This document shows positions 60,680 to 64,000 of a stretch of DNA of 64,000 nt, in pieces. The notes under the pieces were generated by a model. It saw only the letters and a list, made by a program, of their open reading frames with translations, was not told the origin of the DNA and did no database searches. The stretch covers positions 6,128,924 through 6,192,923 of the forward strand of contig OX438747.1 in the NCBI GenBank assembly GCA_949316235.1, read 5' to 3'. The translations under genes and the position numbers were made by a program. The number at the start of each line of letters is the position of its first letter. The stretch's first letter is position 1. This DNA is from Oegoconia quadripuncta. Lineage: Eukaryota > Arthropoda > Insecta > Lepidoptera > Autostichidae.

Positions 60680-60966
60680 AAATAAATATCCTTGGACATA
60701 AACACAGCGTCATTTAGTTCCACACTGTTAGGCTTGTATTATGGATATAGGTACTACAGAAATACATGTTTTTCTAATTAAATACTTAAATACACAATAG
60801 GTATTTATAGGAAAACATACATAACTCGGTTACACATGTTCGTATTCATCATACAAACGTAATAATGCACCTAGCGGGATTCGAACCCGCGACCTTTTGG
60901 TATAGCAGTCAGCGTTTCTAACCACTACACCAGTCATATATTATGGCAGTCATGATTGTGTATCTA
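60680..60966 (-). mobile_element. SINE family 1, interrupted by a LINE
   Basis: AATATCCTTGGACATAAACA, AGCGTCATTTAGTTCCACAC, CTAGCGGGATTCGAACCCGC and CCACTACACCAGTCATATA. It stops at GATTGTGTATCTA, where a LINE tail begins; the same GATTGTGTATCTA recurs beyond the LINE at about 61845. Confidence 0.75.
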
Positions 60967-61745
60967 TTTATTTATTTATTTAGGAGAAGCCAACGGCGAT
61001 ACATTGTTCGTAAAACAAAGCATTGAGTAGATGAATGTACAGCTATTACAGGCTTGTACATATTAACAAAAAAAAATAAAAACTAAGTAACAGATTATGC
61101 TTCCATATTGCATGTATGGTGGTATGATGTGTGTATATGTGTGGGTGTGTGTGTGTGAAGGGAGTGTATGATACGTGTTTGAATGACCAGAAAGATTTAT
61201 ACTATAAATAGCATATTACATGTTATAATAAAAGGGTAAGGTATGAAGACATATTAGAGTAATTATAATATTATAATAATTATTAATATTATCTATATGT
61301 ATATAAATATTCAGTGAATATGTCATTAACATAACCACTTAGTAATTCGATACAAAGAGTTTATTAGATAACCTATCTTTAAAGATAGTCTTTAGAGTTA
61401 ATGAAGGGGTCAAAATCTGCAAAGTTACTGTTGTAATTTTTTGATATACGTGTAAATACTGAGTTTTGACTATAATTTGTTCGGCGTGAGGGCACGTGTA
61501 GCATAACCGTGTGCCGTGTTCGCTTACAAGGTGTGAAGTAACTAATTTCTGAAACAATCGCCGGGCAATCTATATTGGAGTTCAATATGTCATACAAGAA
61601 AGCCATATCAAGAAGGTGACGCCGATCATTTAACGTGAGTAATTTGTGATGTTTGCAACTGACTTTATATTCTTTTAAGTACGTACGTGTGCGGTAGTTC
61701 AAAAATTTTAAAAACTTATACTGTATTTTTTCTATTTTATCTATA
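60967..61745 (-). mobile_element. LINE 3' portion with ORF2 C-terminus
   Basis: The minus strand encodes NDRRHLLDMAFLYDILNSNI, DCPAIVSEISYFTPCKRTRH and TVMLHVPSRRTNYSQNSVFT, the usual end of a Jockey/CR1-like ORF2, then a UTR and a (TTTA)n-like tail at 60967-60985. It is 5'-truncated near 61745. Flanking duplicated sequence supports an insertion into a SINE. Confidence 0.7.
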
Positions 61746-62036
61746 TAAATAGAACCCGCGACCTTTTGGTGTAGCAGTCACCACTACAACCACTACACCA
61801 GTCATATATGGCAGTCAGCGTTTTTAACATTGAACACTCATGATTGTGTATCTAAGTCCAAAATAATGATTTTGTTTACTGTATTTTTTCTATTTTATCT
61901 ATATAAATAGAACCCGCGACCTTTTGGTGTAGCAGTCACCACTACAACCACTACACCAGTCATATATGGCAGTCAGCGTTTTTAACATTGAACACTCATG
62001 ATTGTGTATCTAAGTCCAAAATAATGATTTTGTTTA
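61721..62036 (+). repeat. Tandem duplication, 2 x 158 bp
   Basis: 61721-61878 and 61879-62036 appear identical from CTGTATTTTTTCTATTTTAT to AATAATGATTTTGTTTA. Each unit holds the SINE-derived text GAACCCGCGACCTTTTGGTG and the junction with the truncated LINE. Confidence 0.85.
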
Positions 62037-62114
62037 TAAAAGAATAATAAAAAAGCCTGCAATTACTGCCTACCTACTGTTCGCTAAATGGTTGGGTGCC
62101 TGTTTTTTTTATGA

Positions 62115-62205
62115 TGAACTAGATATGCGTTTGACCACAATCTCACCTGATGGAAAGTCACGATGTGGTCGAAGAAGAAATAAATGCCTATTCACTCATC
62201 TTCAT
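62115..62205 (+). repeat. Repeat relic shared with 940-1020
   Basis: GCGTTTGACCACAATCTCAC, CTGATGGAAAGTCACGATG and AAATGCCTATTCACTCA match the copy in UBR4 intron 50. Confidence 0.55.
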
Positions 62206-62403
62206 GCTTCATCTTCGACTATATCGTTATATAATTAGACCTAAACAATCACGTCTTCAATGCTAATAAATTAGGGTGTGTATCATTCCAGTTGGACACG
62301 GTGGAAATTTCAATAATTTTACTAACCAAGATTTGGTCACTTTTTGTCACTGAATAGAGGATATTGAGATTATTGATGTCCAAGCAGGAGTGACGTCACC
62401 CCA

Positions 62404-62549
62404 GGGTCCTGATTCTCACATACTCGAGATTTCAATGTCGAACGACATCAATAGGTTTGTCACTTTTACACACCTATATAAGTGTGAAAGAGATAGACAT
62501 GCCAATGTCTATCGATAGACAAATGTCGAGTGTGCGAGAATAGGGGTCC
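62404..62549. mobile_element. Small inverted-repeat element (MITE), 146 bp
   Basis: Left end GGGTCCTGATTCTCACATAC with TCGAG; right end CTCGAGTGTGCGAGAAT-like with AGGGGTCC. The arms are about 24 bp with four or five mismatches and gaps. The interior also pairs partly (ATGTCGA, GACAT). No clear target duplication. Confidence 0.5.
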
Positions 62550-63264
62550 AGCTCGACCTTTTGAACTACGACAATAAGGAACTACTTACTTCAGTTCAGA
62601 TGACACCAAGCTGGTCCTTGGAATTTCTCCAACTTTGTCATTAAAAATCAAATTTTGTCATATAACCGTAATATATTTAACCAATCCAAGAAGTATTTTT
62701 TTTTACCTATAATTTACTACCTACATTGTGTTTGTATTTGTTGTGGAGTTTATAATAAATTGTTCTTATTTTTCATTCGTGTTCAATGTATTTTGATATA
62801 ATTGTACGATTGATATAATAGAATGTACGATAATTTAATTTTTTATATACATCCATATAATTCACCTAATTGAATTACACGCAAAAGATGCGGTTTAAAG
62901 TTGGCTTTTCTTAGAATAATTCATCATATCTACACAATTAAACATTAGGTATTTTAAGCATACGTACAGTTATACAATTTTATTAAAGCGTCGAAAAATT
63001 AATTGTGAGGTATCACGATTTCTTTGTATACAAGTAAATTTCAAATGAAAGCAAGCCCACGAGCGGTAATCATTATTTGTAGGTTCGGCTTATCCCCGGC
63101 CGCGCTCGTCTCTATACGGCTTGCCTTTTAACCACCCGCGCCCCTACCGCCCCGTTTGCGCCCCGCGGCGGTGACGTCTTGCGCCGCAATTTACACAAAG
63201 CTGTATAAATTGTCCTGATCTTTATTTTAATAAACTTGGATTTAAATAAATGGGATATTAACCG
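62550..63264. other. Intergenic, no feature recognised
   Basis: AT-rich DNA. A GC-rich patch at 63095-63180 (CCCGCGCCCCTACCGCCCCG) has no legible homology. Confidence 0.35.
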
Positions 63265-63365
63265 TCGCCTTGGCTTAGTGGTTTTACCATAGGATCGGAG
63301 GTCGCAGGTTTGATTCGTGAGTAGGTAAGAAGTTTGGTGGTCGAGTATTTTTAAAAGGTCGCCTA
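63265..63365 (+). mobile_element. SINE family 3-like head
   Basis: CGTCGCCTTGGCTTAGTGG (A-box-like), GGAGGTCGCAGGTTTGATTC (B box) and GTTTGGTGGTCGAG follow the head of the copy at 17036. It is truncated by the CTAGT-ending element at 63376. Confidence 0.55.
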
Positions 63366-63375
63366 CCATCTAACT

Positions 63376-63582
63376 AATATTAGAAATGCGTAAGTTTGGA
63401 TGTTTGTTTGTTTGTTTGTTGCTTAATCACGGCGAAACGGATAAACGGATTTGGATGAAATTTGGTATATATAGGTAGAATGATATTTTTTATCCCGATA
63501 AAGTGAGTATATCCCGCGGGATAAATAAATTTCCGCGATAAAGTAATTCTACGCAGGCGAAGTCGCGGGCGAAAAGCTAGTT
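63376..63582 (+). mobile_element. Short CTAGT-ending element (Lep1/Helitron-like), most complete copy
   Basis: CTAATATTAGAAATGCGTAAG, a (GTTT)n run, AATCACGGCGAAACGG, TTTGGATGAAATTTGGTATA, ATCCCGATAAAGTGAG, CGCAGGCGAAGTCGCGGGCG and the end AAAAGCTAGT. Confidence 0.7.
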
Positions 63583-63914
63583 CAATAATAACATACACTC
63601 ATCTCTACTGTTCGGGCACAGCTTCGTCTATTACCAAACCAGCACACCATGCTTTCTACTTAGAGGGACACTTACACGAAATTACAGTCGAGTTTTGATT
63701 TAATAGGGTACCCTGACTAATTGCGTCGTTCTATAATATGGACTTTACGTTTGTATTTATAAAACGATCTCAAGATTAAGATGAATTTAAATTGATACTT
63801 CAGATACTGTTGCGTATAAACAGTATACGAAATAATAGTATTGAGAGTGAGGCTCGACTCAAAATTGACATAGTTTTATTAATATGACCCTAGGCCATTA
63901 TCCATACTCATTGG

Positions 63915-64000
63915 TGGAGTTGTGCCGGACAGTGCTCCTGTATATGCCACCGTCTTGGCTTAACAAATGCCCGCTATTGAAAACAATCGCCATCAACTGC
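63915..64000 (+). repeat. Dispersed repeat K, partial copy at window edge
   Basis: GTTGTGCCGGACAGTG, CCGTCTTGGCTTAACAAATG, CCCGC and GAAAACAATCGCC resemble the copies at 25365 and 44220. Confidence 0.4.

Overview
The window is a piece of an insect nuclear genome, almost certainly a moth or butterfly. The signs are AT-rich introns with canonical GT-AG borders, proteins that read as ordinary animal orthologues once spliced, and many copies of tRNA-derived SINEs, RTE/Jockey-like LINE remnants and a short element ending in CTAGT that are typical of lepidopteran DNA. I see no operon, bacterial gene, CRISPR array or bona fide tRNA/rRNA gene.

Layout. Positions 1-48288 (minus strand) hold the 5' half of one giant gene, UBR4 (Drosophila poe/pushover), an E3 ubiquitin ligase. 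I could place 51 coding exons by hand. Their phases are consistent throughout and give about 2,795 uninterrupted codons from the start Met at 48288 to a donor at 655. The UBR zinc-binding box is one exon (16767-16981). The C-terminal half with the catalytic module lies beyond position 1. About 1.1 kb upstream, head-to-head, USP39 (plus strand, 49380-56635, 10 coding exons, 483 aa) encodes the tri-snRNP splicing factor with a ZnF-UBP domain and a catalytically dead USP fold. Tail-to-tail with it lies TXNL1 (minus strand, 57013-59771, 6 exons, 287 aa), a thioredoxin plus PITH-domain protein that associates with the proteasome. From about 59.8 kb to 64 kb I find only repeats.

The three genes touch ubiquitin or the proteasome (a ligase, a pseudo-deubiquitinase that works in splicing, and a proteasome-bound thioredoxin), but nothing in the sequence shows that their proximity is functional.

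Most of the remaining DNA is intron filled with mobile-element debris: at least three tRNA-headed SINE families, several LINE fragments with reverse-transcriptase or C-terminal coding relics, a Helitron-like block with a 3 x 240 bp tandem array, a Mutator-like transposase fragment, and four inverted-repeat elements (a TA-flanked mariner-like foldback, a TAA-flanked one, a hAT-like one and a 146 bp one). I found no convincing new multi-gene system. The observations most worth checking are an in-frame 41-codon candidate cassette exon in UBR4 beside the hAT-like element, a duplicated 3' splice site in USP39, a foldback element 41 nt from a UBR4 splice acceptor, and the WCPPC active site of TXNL1.
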